NCBI GenBank assembly: GCA_001004105.1
Contig: LCQK01000005.1
Coordinates: forward strand, 1-44,440
DNA from: Candidatus Jorgensenbacteria bacterium GW2011_GWB1_50_10
Lineage (GTDB): Bacteria; Patescibacteriota; Minisyncoccia; UBA6257; GWB1-50-10
Direction of reading: 5' to 3'
Length of the DNA: 44,440 nt
Part shown: positions 18,583 through 26,515 of the stretch, one piece after another
Layout: each line of letters begins with the position of its first letter
Position numbering within the stretch: position 1 is the first letter of the stretch
The notes under the pieces: generated by a model
The model's input: the letters and a program-made list of their open reading frames with translations, nothing else
Told to the model about the DNA's origin: nothing
Database searches by the model: none
Translations under genes and position numbers: made by a program

Positions 18583-18846
18583 TTGAAGCAAATTCATTTT
18601 TTCCTAATCACGTATGGAAGCCCGTTTCTCGTGTTTTGGTTAACAATGGTATACGTCGCAGTTTACCGGATTCCGTTTTTATGGTTACTCGTTTACGCGG
18701 CGGCGATTATTAGCGTTCATCAGGGAGTAATTTTCATTTACCAGAAAAATCAAGCGCAAATACAAAAGTGGAGGTGGGAACGAGCCGTCCGAAAACAGGA
18801 ACTTCTAAATAGTCGTACATCTCAAACACATATGTCATCATCATGA
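18583..18846 (+). CDS. Small two-helix membrane protein with coiled-coil tail
   Basis: An 87-aa protein starting at TTG, 9 bases after the giant gene. Two helices (YGSPFLVFWLTMVYVAVY, FLWLLVYAAAIISVHQGVIFIY) precede a charged helical tail (QKNQAQIQKWRWERAVRKQELL). The family is unknown. Its 3' end overlaps palindrome site 3. Confidence 0.65.
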   Translation: MKQIHFFLITYGSPFLVFWLTMVYVAVYRIPFLWLLVYAAAIISVHQGVIFIYQKNQAQIQKWRWERAVRKQELLNSRTSQTHMSSS

Positions 18847-18850
18847 CGGT
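18837..18850. promoter_or_regulatory. TCATGA palindrome (site 3)
   Basis: ATCATCATGACGGT spans the stop codon of the 87-aa gene, about 55 bases before the start at 18902. A TATA-like ttctaaatag lies upstream at about 18803, so the promoter geometry is less clear than elsewhere. Confidence 0.55.
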
Positions 18851-18901
18851 TACCCAGTCATCTACACATTTCGCGTCCACTTCAATAGAGTTGAAACTGG
18901 A

Positions 18902-20038
18902 ATGAGTAAACAACAAAGCACCTACATTGACCCCGCGTACGCTAGAGTTCAAAGTTCGCAGAGTGTCCAACAAGTTAAAGCACAATTTGCTCTGATAGGT
19001 ATTATAGTAGGAGGAATGATGTTTGTTTTCATAGCGTTTTTCTACGCTAGTACTACGTGGGGGATGCTTGTTGGGCTTATCATCGCAGGATTAGGTAGCG
19101 CGGGAATTATCGGTTCTTTATTGGGATATTATTGGTTAGCCATAGTACTTCCTGTAGGTTCAGGAATCAACTTGTCAGCCCAAATTTTTGAACTTCCAAG
19201 CCTCGCTGGAGGTGTGTACTTGGTGATGAATCAACCCATCGTAGAAATTCCAATGGATGATGAGGAACGGTTAATGCCCGTTCGGGTTCCTATGGGAATC
19301 TACAGGAAAGAAGCTACTAACGCTGGGGGTTCACAAACTCAGCAAAGTGAAGGATTAAAAGTGATTGAGGAAGTTCGCGGTATCTGCCCTTCATGTAAAA
19401 ACGAGATTGAATTAGAGACAGGTGAAATTTACTATGAATCACCATTTATGCAGTTTTCCACACACGGATACGTTTTAACTCCAAGTCCGGGTACAGCACC
19501 TTTCGATAAAGCGGTAATTATCAGTCCATGTTCCCTCGGCGAATTAATAGACGTTCAGGATTTACTTATCTACAAAGGGATGCTCGTTATGGGGCGAGTA
19601 ACTTATCTTAGTTTGGGGCGTATTTTTGAAATGGATTCAGGTACAGACTTTAGTGCGCCTTGCTACGCTGTCCTGTTTTCCACTTGGCATGTTCAACTCG
19701 CGCAAAGGCTTGCGGGATTTACTCCGGCCTACATGGTTCCTAACAGGGAAAAGATAATTTCATTTTATAACATGTGGGGGATTACCGAAGCAATGAAGTT
19801 GAAGCAGCAACTCGCCACCGCCAAGTCCCGTATTGACAGTTTAGAGGCGAATCAGCCCGAGTTCCGCATGGCCCTCGAAGCAGGCATAGCGCATGAGCGT
19901 AAGCAGGAGGAGCTGATTGACCTGTTTCCGCGAACCGCAAGGACACGATGGTTCCAACCCAAATGGATAGCCCTAGTCGCCGCAGTGATTATAAGTGCCG
20001 TCATCATCACATATCTACTTACGATAGGGTTCAAGTAG
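18902..20038 (+). CDS. Membrane protein with zinc-knuckle cytoplasmic domain, ATPase-module member
   Basis: A 378-aa protein. Two or three N-terminal helices (FALIGIIVGGMMFVFIAFFYA, WGMLVGLIIAGLGSAGIIGSLLGYYWLAIVL) lead to a large soluble domain with one zinc-knuckle pair (CPSCKNEIELETG) near residue 165. A short coiled coil (MKLKQQLATAKSRIDSLEANQ) and a C-terminal helix (WIALVAAVIISAVIITYLLTI) follow. No known family is recognised. It is followed 11 bases later by a soluble protein and then by the P-loop ATPase. It could be the membrane platform of a DNA-transfer or secretion-like complex, but that rests on neighbourhood only. Confidence 0.65.
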   Translation: MSKQQSTYIDPAYARVQSSQSVQQVKAQFALIGIIVGGMMFVFIAFFYASTTWGMLVGLIIAGLGSAGIIGSLLGYYWLAIVLPVGSGINLSAQIFELPSLAGGVYLVMNQPIVEIPMDDEERLMPVRVPMGIYRKEATNAGGSQTQQSEGLKVIEEVRGICPSCKNEIELETGEIYYESPFMQFSTHGYVLTPSPGTAPFDKAVIISPCSLGELIDVQDLLIYKGMLVMGRVTYLSLGRIFEMDSGTDFSAPCYAVLFSTWHVQLAQRLAGFTPAYMVPNREKIISFYNMWGITEAMKLKQQLATAKSRIDSLEANQPEFRMALEAGIAHERKQEELIDLFPRTARTRWFQPKWIALVAAVIISAVIITYLLTIGFK

Positions 20039-20049
20039 AGTAGAATGTA

Positions 20050-20640
20050 ATGAGCCAAATTTCCGTTTCTCGACTTAGACGTAAACCTTCCCTTGTGCGA
20101 GGTAAGGAGGAGTCGGCTACTCAACGTGCGGAACGGAAAAAGTTCATACGAAGTATGATGGAGGAGCGCACAAGCAAATTCGAAGACACCACGTTAACCG
20201 AACAAGTAATGGGCAAAGATAATCAGCCATTAACTCACAAAGAGGGCGGACGTGATGTTCCAGTTATGCGTCCAATCTCGCAAGCATTTGAATTATCCCG
20301 CGCCATCGAGGTTGCAACCCACGGTTGGGGACTCGGCAAAAAATTCCCAATAACCAAAGAAAATATTCTCGCATTCAAGAAACTAACCAACATAGCCACG
20401 CTCTACGAGCAAGACCTCGGCCCAGACCACCCCGCAACGAAATGGATACTCGGAAAACTACAAAACCACGCGCTCACCCTCTGGCCCCGAGGCAACACCT
20501 ACGACGCTAAAGAAATAGACATGGTGGAAGCCAAATCAGACGCGCAGGAAATCTTAACGAAAATGCTAGCCGAACGATACGGAGCAAACTTACCAATCTC
20601 TCCCGACATCAAGAAACAGGAGCAGCAAGAAGGAGAATAA
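20050..20640 (+). CDS. Soluble protein of the ATPase module
   Basis: A 196-aa charged protein. The N-terminus is very basic (RLRRKPSLVRGKEES...QRAERKKFIRSMMEERTSK). A helical domain at about residues 75-180 includes ATHGWGLGKKFPITKENILAFKKL and LGPDHPATKWILGKLQNHAL. No signal or membrane helix is seen. The family is unknown. It sits between a membrane protein and the P-loop ATPase, so an adaptor or nucleic-acid-binding partner is possible. Confidence 0.65.
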   Translation: MSQISVSRLRRKPSLVRGKEESATQRAERKKFIRSMMEERTSKFEDTTLTEQVMGKDNQPLTHKEGGRDVPVMRPISQAFELSRAIEVATHGWGLGKKFPITKENILAFKKLTNIATLYEQDLGPDHPATKWILGKLQNHALTLWPRGNTYDAKEIDMVEAKSDAQEILTKMLAERYGANLPISPDIKKQEQQEGE

Positions 20641-20738
20641 ACACGTCACTACAAGTTTCCACTACTTCAATTTACGCTATCCCAGAAAAAACAAATTCTC
20701 GTTTCAACGCGAATAGCGATTGGTTCATCCGAGCCGTC

Positions 20739-21566
20739 ATGAATGACATCAAGGAAGGCGACCCTCCAACAATCATAATTGGAGGAAGAAAACGAATCGG
20801 AAAAAGTATGCTTTCAATAAAAATTTGTGAAGCCATCGTTGACTCTTGCCACGAGATGAAGTACGCGTATCGCGATAAGGGTATGCCGACTCAAAGCCGA
20901 TATGATTTACGCGACGCTAAATTTGACCCCACAAATCAAGTGCTATACAATCTAAAATCTATTCCACGTTTACTTCATCCTCCTCCACCATTAGGTGACG
21001 GTTTACCATACGGTAGCCCAATCATTAGCGATGAAAGCAGCATTAACCTAGGTGTACTAAACTTCAACAACCCCGTTGTTAAAACAATCGCTGCCGCACA
21101 TGATGCGGCGGGCTTTCGCATAATACCGTGGATTCTCAATGTTCCCGGCTCAGTTCTCCGTGTTGCTTACCAGTTCCGTGAAACGGCATCCTATTTTATG
21201 CAAATGAAAGCTCGTGGTGTTGCTAAAGTGTATGCTTCAAACCCAGTCGTCACAGGGCGCGTTTTTGTGAAAACTATTGGTTGGCTCGGATACCAAGACC
21301 CATTCACCAAGAAGGTTCTTGCAAGAATTAGTGTGCCAACGGAAAAAAACATGCGGTTGTATAATGTAGTCAAAGACCTCTACTTCAGGAAACAGTTAGC
21401 GGTTAGTGAGCGTAGATTATCGGAGCTTTCTGAGGAAGGCTTGGCCGGACCTTACGACTTAAGCGATGAAGATGAAAAGAACTTAGCTAGCGCAATCGGC
21501 AACATGGAACTAGTTAAACCGCGAAATTCAGCAAATGTGAAACGTCATGATGATGATGTAGATTAG
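20739..21566 (+). CDS. P-loop ATPase (DNA-packaging, transfer or Zot-like)
   Basis: A 275-aa protein as tracked. Walker A is GRKRIGKS (residues 16-23) and Walker B is PIISDES (about residues 94-100). The middle region (AHDAAGFRIIPWILNVPGSVLRVAYQFRETASYF) is where sensor residues usually lie. The frame stays open upstream to 20640 and beyond, and reads plausibly (NSRFNANSDWFIRAV), so the true N-terminus may be about 33 residues longer and use a non-standard start. The closest types are virus packaging or conjugation ATPases and Zot-like proteins. The C-terminus KRHDDDVD is encoded by a copy of the TCATGA palindrome. Confidence 0.7.
   Translation: MNDIKEGDPPTIIIGGRKRIGKSMLSIKICEAIVDSCHEMKYAYRDKGMPTQSRYDLRDAKFDPTNQVLYNLKSIPRLLHPPPPLGDGLPYGSPIISDESSINLGVLNFNNPVVKTIAAAHDAAGFRIIPWILNVPGSVLRVAYQFRETASYFMQMKARGVAKVYASNPVVTGRVFVKTIGWLGYQDPFTKKVLARISVPTEKNMRLYNVVKDLYFRKQLAVSERRLSELSEEGLAGPYDLSDEDEKNLASAIGNMELVKPRNSANVKRHDDDVD
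21541..21554. promoter_or_regulatory. TCATGA palindrome inside the ATPase 3' end (site 4)
   Basis: AACGTCATGATGAT lies in the last codons of the ATPase gene, about 80 bases before the start of the basic-protein gene. It could act on that gene's promoter, though I see no clear TATA box there. Confidence 0.45.
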
Positions 21567-21627
21567 CCGAAACTATCAAATAGGAAGCCAACACATATTC
21601 AACCTCAGCAAAAGAGGTTCACACACT

Positions 21628-21951
21628 TTGAGCATGAGTGTCGGTCGGAGTCGAGGACGCAGACGATATGTTGGTCGTCCGCGTAGACGTAGCACAACCA
21701 TCAAGCTGCAAGACAAGGCAACACGATTGGGACGAACTTACGATGTTTACACAAACCGATTAACACCTGAACATGAGCGGGTGATATTCGCGAAAGACCC
21801 CGAGTTTCTACGCGCTCCCGTTGGAACTGCTTTCTCAGCGCAATATCTTGGAAGAAGCTATAGGGGCAGAAAGTCGATTAGACTAGTCCGCAGAGGAAAC
21901 CAAAGCGTTAGCGTTCCCGTTCTTGAATGGCAAGTAAGCGGCGGAAAATAG
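21628..21951 (+). CDS. Small basic protein
   Basis: A 107-aa protein starting at TTG behind agaggttcaca. The N-terminus is arginine-rich (VGRSRGRRRYVGRPRRRSTT), typical of nucleic-acid contact. A compact beta-rich part follows (AFSAQYLGRSYRGRKSIRLVRRG). No family is recognised. Its place after the ATPase suggests a DNA-binding or condensing role. Confidence 0.6.
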   Translation: MSMSVGRSRGRRRYVGRPRRRSTTIKLQDKATRLGRTYDVYTNRLTPEHERVIFAKDPEFLRAPVGTAFSAQYLGRSYRGRKSIRLVRRGNQSVSVPVLEWQVSGGK

Positions 21952-22015
21952 TCTCTAAAATTCCAGTAACGCCGTTTTCAGCTTCAAGTTGAAGCATAAG
22001 TCTTATTAACTCGCC

Positions 22016-22029
22016 ATCGTCATGATGAC
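22016..22029. promoter_or_regulatory. TCATGA palindrome (site 5), first of a tandem pair
   Basis: ATCGTCATGATGAC lies 5 bases after the TATA-like tcttattaac (22001-22010) and about 20 bases before the RHH gene start. Confidence 0.75.
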
Positions 22030-22037
22030 ATAACTTA

Positions 22038-22054
22038 ATCGTCATCGTGATGGT
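22038..22054. promoter_or_regulatory. Second, variant palindrome over the RHH start codon
   Basis: atcgtcatcgtgatggt repeats the arms of site 5 with a shifted centre, about 25 bp (center to center) downstream. It overlaps the GTG/ATG start of the RHH gene. Two phased sites suggest cooperative autoregulation. Confidence 0.55.
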
Positions 22055-22286
22055 GAAATTGGCAGACCTAGAAACGAAACCGAAGCGGAAAAGTCGCGGT
22101 CGAGGACGTTCTGCGCGGCAAATCAGTTTACCGTCAGGTGAATGGATACTTGCGGATTTAGTTGTTGAAAGAGGCAGATACAAAGATGTGTCTGCGCTTT
22201 TCCAGAAAGCCTTCGAAGACTTGATGGATAAGGAAGGCATGGTATTGAACGTTAAAGTTGAGGAGATTGGTGCCAGAAAGCGATAA
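22047..22286 (+). CDS. Ribbon-helix-helix DNA-binding regulator
   Basis: A 79-aa protein; the start may be GTG 22047, ATG 22050 or GTG 22053. A basic arm (KPKRKSRGRGRSARQ) leads into ISLPSGEWILADLVVERGRYKDVSALFQKAFEDLM. This fits the CopG/Arc ribbon-helix-helix pattern of a beta strand (xISLP), helix 1, a Gly-Arg-Tyr turn, then helix 2. Such dimers bind two-fold symmetric DNA and often repress their own genes. Its promoter holds two copies of the window-wide palindrome. It is the best candidate for the factor that reads that palindrome. It overlaps the next gene. Confidence 0.78.
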   Translation: MMVKLADLETKPKRKSRGRGRSARQISLPSGEWILADLVVERGRYKDVSALFQKAFEDLMDKEGMVLNVKVEEIGARKR

Positions 22287-22956
22287 GCCGCAACAGCACA
22301 CTCTTCGCCCAGCCGACAGCACCGTCACGCCGTTAACCCCTGAAGAACGGAAGTATTGGGGTCGCATTGCCGGACGCACCACTCAAATCCTCAAACAGAA
22401 GATTCGCGAAGGAAAACTGAAGCGGTCAAGCGGCAAACGACGCGGACATGTGAACAAAGTCGCAATCGTCATGGTCTTGCTCGCAATTGTGTTCTCGGTA
22501 ACAATAGCTGTAGCACAATACAGAGGGCAATTTCAAGCTCAAACGCAAATAGTGTCTCCCATTATGATTCCGCAAACATCATTCACGATTCCCAACATCA
22601 TTTTGAATAAAACTGCTTCGCTGATTATTGATAATGCGTTCTACGTGAACACGTCAGGCAACACCATTACGTATACGTTTCTAGTTTACGGCTCCACCAC
22701 GGTGAACGGCACAGAAACACAGGACATGACGAAACTTTTCTATAACTTTCAAATTATCTTTTCAGATTACTCACGCAACGTAACCTTAACCAATCTCCTA
22801 TTACCCAATCAACCTGTATCGTTCACATATCAGAATAATTCAAATCAAGCTTTCCGCATCATAATCGTCTACTCGTCCAAACCAATCCAAATGAGCACAA
22901 CTGATACCAGTACCCCATTAACGATAAACTTCACGTATGGTTACTCGGGACAGTGA
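22258..22956 (+). CDS. Single-pass membrane protein with exported domain
   Basis: The start is uncertain: TTG 22258 (tracked), TTG 22267 or GTG 22270, which lies behind gaggag; all overlap the RHH gene. A cytoplasmic basic segment of about 60 residues is followed by one helix (VAIVMVLLAIVFSVTIAVA). An exported beta-rich domain ends the protein (KTASLIIDNAFYVNTSGNTITYTFLVYG). It is co-transcribed with the RHH gene. It overlaps the next gene by 20 bases. Function is unknown. Confidence 0.65.
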   Translation: MRRLVPESDKPQQHTLRPADSTVTPLTPEERKYWGRIAGRTTQILKQKIREGKLKRSSGKRRGHVNKVAIVMVLLAIVFSVTIAVAQYRGQFQAQTQIVSPIMIPQTSFTIPNIILNKTASLIIDNAFYVNTSGNTITYTFLVYGSTTVNGTETQDMTKLFYNFQIIFSDYSRNVTLTNLLLPNQPVSFTYQNNSNQAFRIIIVYSSKPIQMSTTDTSTPLTINFTYGYSGQ

Positions 22957-24115
22957 TTTGAAGTTGAAGAAATTGTTTTCAATCGTTCTCGGCGTGATGC
23001 TCGGTCTTTTAGCTATTTCATTTGTTGCTGCCCCCACTGCGCTGACGGGTTCGTTTAAGGACGATTTCAACGACGGAGTGGCCTTCGTGAATAATTGGAA
23101 TGTGGTCGGTAATCCACCTTCGGTTCCCGTGAATGGCAGCTACGTGTCAATGACCGCGCCAAGCAGCATCGCGACGAAGCAAACATTCCACCACGGTGTC
23201 TTAACCATGAACGTTAGCCTAGTGAACCAGACCATGACTAGTGCACTATGGGGATGGAGTCTTATGCTTGGCAGTATGAGTACGGGGGCGTTTTTCTACT
23301 ACAACGGCACAACCGATAAAGTGTACGCTGTGGTGGGGAATCTGGCTTCTGCACCAACCTGTAATACGGGCTTCGACTGCATCAACGCCACTGCCCCACA
23401 GTACAGTAAGAATCGTTACACGGAATATTCCATTGTTTGGAGCTACTCATTATCATCAACACCGTACTTCATCTTCAGCATCAACGGCACGCCCCTACCA
23501 ACCTTAACGCCCACGGGGCAGCTTCAAGCGATTGACTACTTCGCGTTCCCAGCTAACATGACCGTGAAGGGCACAACGTCGCAGGCCAAATTGAACTCGG
23601 ACTACGTAGTCGTTTCGGGAACCACGCAGACAGTTCAAACCAGCACTACTACGACTGGTGTAACCGTGACTACAACCGCGTCTACGACGTTGATTTCTTC
23701 AACTACTACTTCTGCCACGTCAACTTCGATTTTAGCTACGACCACGATTAGCGGCGTGTCCACATCATTTACGAGTACAACCACGTCGGTTTCAACTTTG
23801 ACCTCTGCCAGTACAACTCTCACTACGGCCACGACTACGAGCACAACGTACAGTTCCAGTTTCACTACGACGAGCGTAAGCACTTCAATCAGTGAAACAA
23901 CCAGTTTCAGCTCGATAACCCTCCTCACCACCGCCTTCTCAACGACGGTTCAATCCGTCTCGGAAGCACCTTGGAGTGAGTATCTCTTTGCCACAGTCCT
24001 CGTCGCAATTGCCGCAATAATCATTGTAGTTCTCCTAACCCGCATGATGCGAGGCGGAAAACCACCAACACCGACCATTGAAACAGGACAAGTCCGCGTC
24101 GAAGAAGAAACCTGA
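22937..24115 (+). CDS. Stalked surface protein with concanavalin-like domain
   Basis: A 392-aa protein. ATG 22937 lies inside the previous gene; TTG 22958 gives a neater signal peptide (MKLKKLFSIVLGVMLGLLAISFVAA). The ectodomain at about residues 35-230 looks like a glycan-binding jelly roll (GSFKDDFNDGVAFVNNWNVVGN to AKLNSDYVVVSGT). About 100 residues of Thr/Ser follow. A helix (EYLFATVLVAIAAIIIVVLL) and a charged tail end it. It is transcribed with the RHH regulator. The stalk is a likely O-glycosylation target. Confidence 0.75.
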   Translation: MVTRDSDLKLKKLFSIVLGVMLGLLAISFVAAPTALTGSFKDDFNDGVAFVNNWNVVGNPPSVPVNGSYVSMTAPSSIATKQTFHHGVLTMNVSLVNQTMTSALWGWSLMLGSMSTGAFFYYNGTTDKVYAVVGNLASAPTCNTGFDCINATAPQYSKNRYTEYSIVWSYSLSSTPYFIFSINGTPLPTLTPTGQLQAIDYFAFPANMTVKGTTSQAKLNSDYVVVSGTTQTVQTSTTTTGVTVTTTASTTLISSTTTSATSTSILATTTISGVSTSFTSTTTSVSTLTSASTTLTTATTTSTTYSSSFTTTSVSTSISETTSFSSITLLTTAFSTTVQSVSEAPWSEYLFATVLVAIAAIIIVVLLTRMMRGGKPPTPTIETGQVRVEEET

Positions 24116-24124
24116 CCTTAAACT

Positions 24125-24138
24125 CTCGTCATGACGAT
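24125..24138. promoter_or_regulatory. TCATGA palindrome (site 6)
   Basis: CTCGTCATGACGAT lies about 30 bases upstream of the TATA-like tcttaaatcc (24161), not between TATA and start. The next gene begins at 24202. Confidence 0.65.
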
Positions 24139-24201
24139 ATTTTTCTGAAAATTACGCAAGTCTTAAATCCGAATCGAACTCATTCATAGTACCGACTGAA
24201 A

Positions 24202-24534
24202 ATGTCTGCAATGCCAAAAATTCAAACATGGCTTGGGGTTCTATACGCGTTTTTCGGAGCCATAGTCGGGTTCTTCGTGGGGTATGTAACAGCGCTAATC
24301 TTCAAAATCTTCATGGGCTACATGAGCTTAGCACAGGGATGGATACTCGGCTCTTGGGTCATCCTACTTCTAATCGTGCTAGGTTGGACCGCCAGTTTAC
24401 TTTCCACAATGCGCGTCAAAGCCGTCGCGGCGAGCAATTGGGTTGTATTCAGCAGCTTCTTCGCCGCAGCACTGCTCATCATGATAATCATTAGTCTCCT
24501 GTCCCCACAGGGCTTCGCAATCTGGGGACTCTAA
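24202..24534 (+). CDS. Three-helix membrane protein
   Basis: A 110-aa protein, ATG start. Helices are seen at LGVLYAFFGAIVGFFVGYVTALIF, GWILGSWVILLLIVLGWTASLL and WVVFSSFFAAALLIMIIISLL. No charged catalytic motif is visible. It has its own promoter with palindrome site 6 upstream. Unknown family. Confidence 0.6.
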   Translation: MSAMPKIQTWLGVLYAFFGAIVGFFVGYVTALIFKIFMGYMSLAQGWILGSWVILLLIVLGWTASLLSTMRVKAVAASNWVVFSSFFAAALLIMIIISLLSPQGFAIWGL

Positions 24535-24607
24535 CCCGCAACAAAAAACTCTCCCATAACCCCAACTTTCTTATGCGCCCTTAGCGTAGCATGTGACTTG
24601 ATGAATC

Positions 24608-25156
24608 ATGAGCTTTCAGCGTGGTCACGGCATCGCTTTAGCTGAACTAATTATCATCGGAGCGTTGGGTTTAACGGGATTACTTGTCAGCCGTCCGTGG
24701 TTTGTTGTAGGTTGGGATTCTCTGAATCCAGTCGCCGCGCTTTTTGTTTGGTATGTGTTGCTGACTGTTTGGCTGTACGCACTGCTCACTATAATCCAGT
24801 ACGTGAGTCGCGGTCCGATTAATATTTCAGCCGGAAAAGCGTGGCGAATACGTGGAGTCGGATTAACTGAAACGGTAGCGCTGGTCATGTTTTTCTTCGC
24901 GTTCTTCATCGTGTGGAATTTCTTTGAGTCAGGTTACGCCACGGATATACTTGGAGCGGCACCAGTTCCAAATACCTTTTTGGGCACTGAGGACTCAGTT
25001 TTTTACATTCTCTACCATCAATGGTTAGGGTTTAACGTTCAAACCGCCGGATTTCTAACTTACGCTGTTACTCCTATGATTCTCGCGTTCGTAGCGGCTT
25101 TACTGGTTGGAACGAAAAGGTACTTGCAATTCCTCCAAATGGCCGGACGAGGATGA
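24608..25156 (+). CDS. Multi-helix membrane protein
   Basis: A 182-aa protein with four or five helices (LAELIIIGALGLTGLLVS, PVAALFVWYVLLTVWLYALLTII, TVALVMFFFAFFIVWNFF, FLTYAVTPMILAFVAALLVG). A probable promoter (tttcttatgcgcc) lies about 40 bases upstream, without the palindrome. Unknown family; possibly a channel or assembly factor. Confidence 0.6.
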   Translation: MSFQRGHGIALAELIIIGALGLTGLLVSRPWFVVGWDSLNPVAALFVWYVLLTVWLYALLTIIQYVSRGPINISAGKAWRIRGVGLTETVALVMFFFAFFIVWNFFESGYATDILGAAPVPNTFLGTEDSVFYILYHQWLGFNVQTAGFLTYAVTPMILAFVAALLVGTKRYLQFLQMAGRG

Positions 25157-25175
25157 ACTGCTGTGAAAACAAAAA

Positions 25176-25189
25176 CCCGTCATGATGAT
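25176..25189. promoter_or_regulatory. TCATGA palindrome (site 7)
   Basis: CCCGTCATGATGAT lies about 25 bases upstream of the TATA-like ctatattc (25208), with the gene start at 25251. Confidence 0.65.
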
Positions 25190-25250
25190 GGTAACAAGCC
25201 GAAACTGCTATATTCTCAGATGGAACTATGGTTTCAGATGTAGTTGAGAT

Positions 25251-26372
25251 GTGGATGCTTTGAGTCACGCTAAAGGGCGCGCTATGATTCTGACCACAGG
25301 ATACGCGCTGATGGCTATAAGCCTCATATTCATGTTCGTCGTAGTCGCGTTTCCCCACGCAGTTGGACTTGAAACAATCGTTAGCAGTGTGCAGTTCTAC
25401 ACACAACGCAGCATCGTAGACAACCCACTCATAGGAATATCAAACACTGGTCTCCCAAGCGGCTATGTTTCAACACCGTGGTATGCACCAACTGACGCGG
25501 GACGCATAGACCAAAAATATGCGTCGGCTAAGTCGCAGGCGATAGGCGACGGATACTACAACTACAATGACCTCAAATCACAAGCTACGACCTCATACCT
25601 AACCGCGACATTATTCAACTTCAGCATTCCAACAAACGCCGAAATCAAGGGTGCACTGGTTCAAGTGGTGGGTCACTACTCAATCACCTACACTGGCTAT
25701 AACTTCCCTCACGCGGGTTCCGTGAGCGATAATTCAATCAGAATGATTATCTCTGGGCAAAGTTCTGGCACTGACCACAAGGGTGGTGGGGTTTGGCCGG
25801 TTGATGTTGACTCAACTGTCACCTACGGTGGAAGCAGTGACCAATGGGGAAACCAACTAACACAGGACGTAATGATGCGCCCAGACTTCGGAGTTGGAAT
25901 AAGCCTAGCTCTGACTGAAGGCTACACCCGGACAGTCAATTATGGTTATCCAGTTACCTTGACTAATACTGTGTACGTTGACATGATTAGCATGACAGCT
26001 ACGTACACTCTGCCATCAGAAACGACCAGCTCCACAACATATGTGAACACGTACACCACAACCGCTGTATCATCAACTGTTACTGTCACATCTACTCAGA
26101 CTAGTACAACCGCGTTCACCACTACCCCTGCAACTTGGACTCAGACGTACAGCCCGACGACGTATACGTGGACTCAGCCCGGAGGCACAACTACAACCAC
26201 TACGCAGGGCAGCAGCCAGTCAACTGTGACGTTATCAACCACATCTGTTAGTAGGTCGCCGCTACAGTCATTTACCGGGGTCTCAACAAATCAAACATAC
26301 GCGCTTGCAGGCAGTTTAATGACTTTTCTCACCGGGTTCGGCATGAGCCTGTTTGGAATCAGAAAACGATAA
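25251..26372 (+). CDS. Stalked surface protein
   Basis: A 373-aa protein starting at GTG (TTG 25260 is possible). N-terminal helix YALMAISLIFMFVVVAFPHAV. The ectodomain at about residues 40-245 is beta-rich and includes TATLFNFSIPTNAEIKGALVQ, the kind of segment found in DNRLRE/jelly-roll repeats. About 80 Thr/Ser residues follow (TTSSTTYVNTYTTTAVSST), then a helix (YALAGSLMTFLTGFGMSLFG) and RKR. It is a surface protein of the palindrome set. Confidence 0.72.
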   Translation: MDALSHAKGRAMILTTGYALMAISLIFMFVVVAFPHAVGLETIVSSVQFYTQRSIVDNPLIGISNTGLPSGYVSTPWYAPTDAGRIDQKYASAKSQAIGDGYYNYNDLKSQATTSYLTATLFNFSIPTNAEIKGALVQVVGHYSITYTGYNFPHAGSVSDNSIRMIISGQSSGTDHKGGGVWPVDVDSTVTYGGSSDQWGNQLTQDVMMRPDFGVGISLALTEGYTRTVNYGYPVTLTNTVYVDMISMTATYTLPSETTSSTTYVNTYTTTAVSSTVTVTSTQTSTTAFTTTPATWTQTYSPTTYTWTQPGGTTTTTTQGSSQSTVTLSTTSVSRSPLQSFTGVSTNQTYALAGSLMTFLTGFGMSLFGIRKR

Positions 26373-26480
26373 TAGAGCAGGGCGAGCGCAAACCCCCGAA
26401 CTGATTACACCATACTTATTTCCGTCTAAAATCGCAAAAACGAAATGTGCTTTGTGGCATAAATCTTATTAAGGAAAACA

Positions 26481-26494
26481 TCATCATGATGATG
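26481..26494. promoter_or_regulatory. TCATGA palindrome (site 8)
   Basis: A perfect ATCATCATGATGAT, extended by ac/gac on its flanks. It lies 8 bases after a TATA-like taaatcttatta and about 20 bases before the ATG at 26516. Confidence 0.78.
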
Positions 26495-26515
26495 ACATTC
26501 ATGTGGGTGTTTTGA

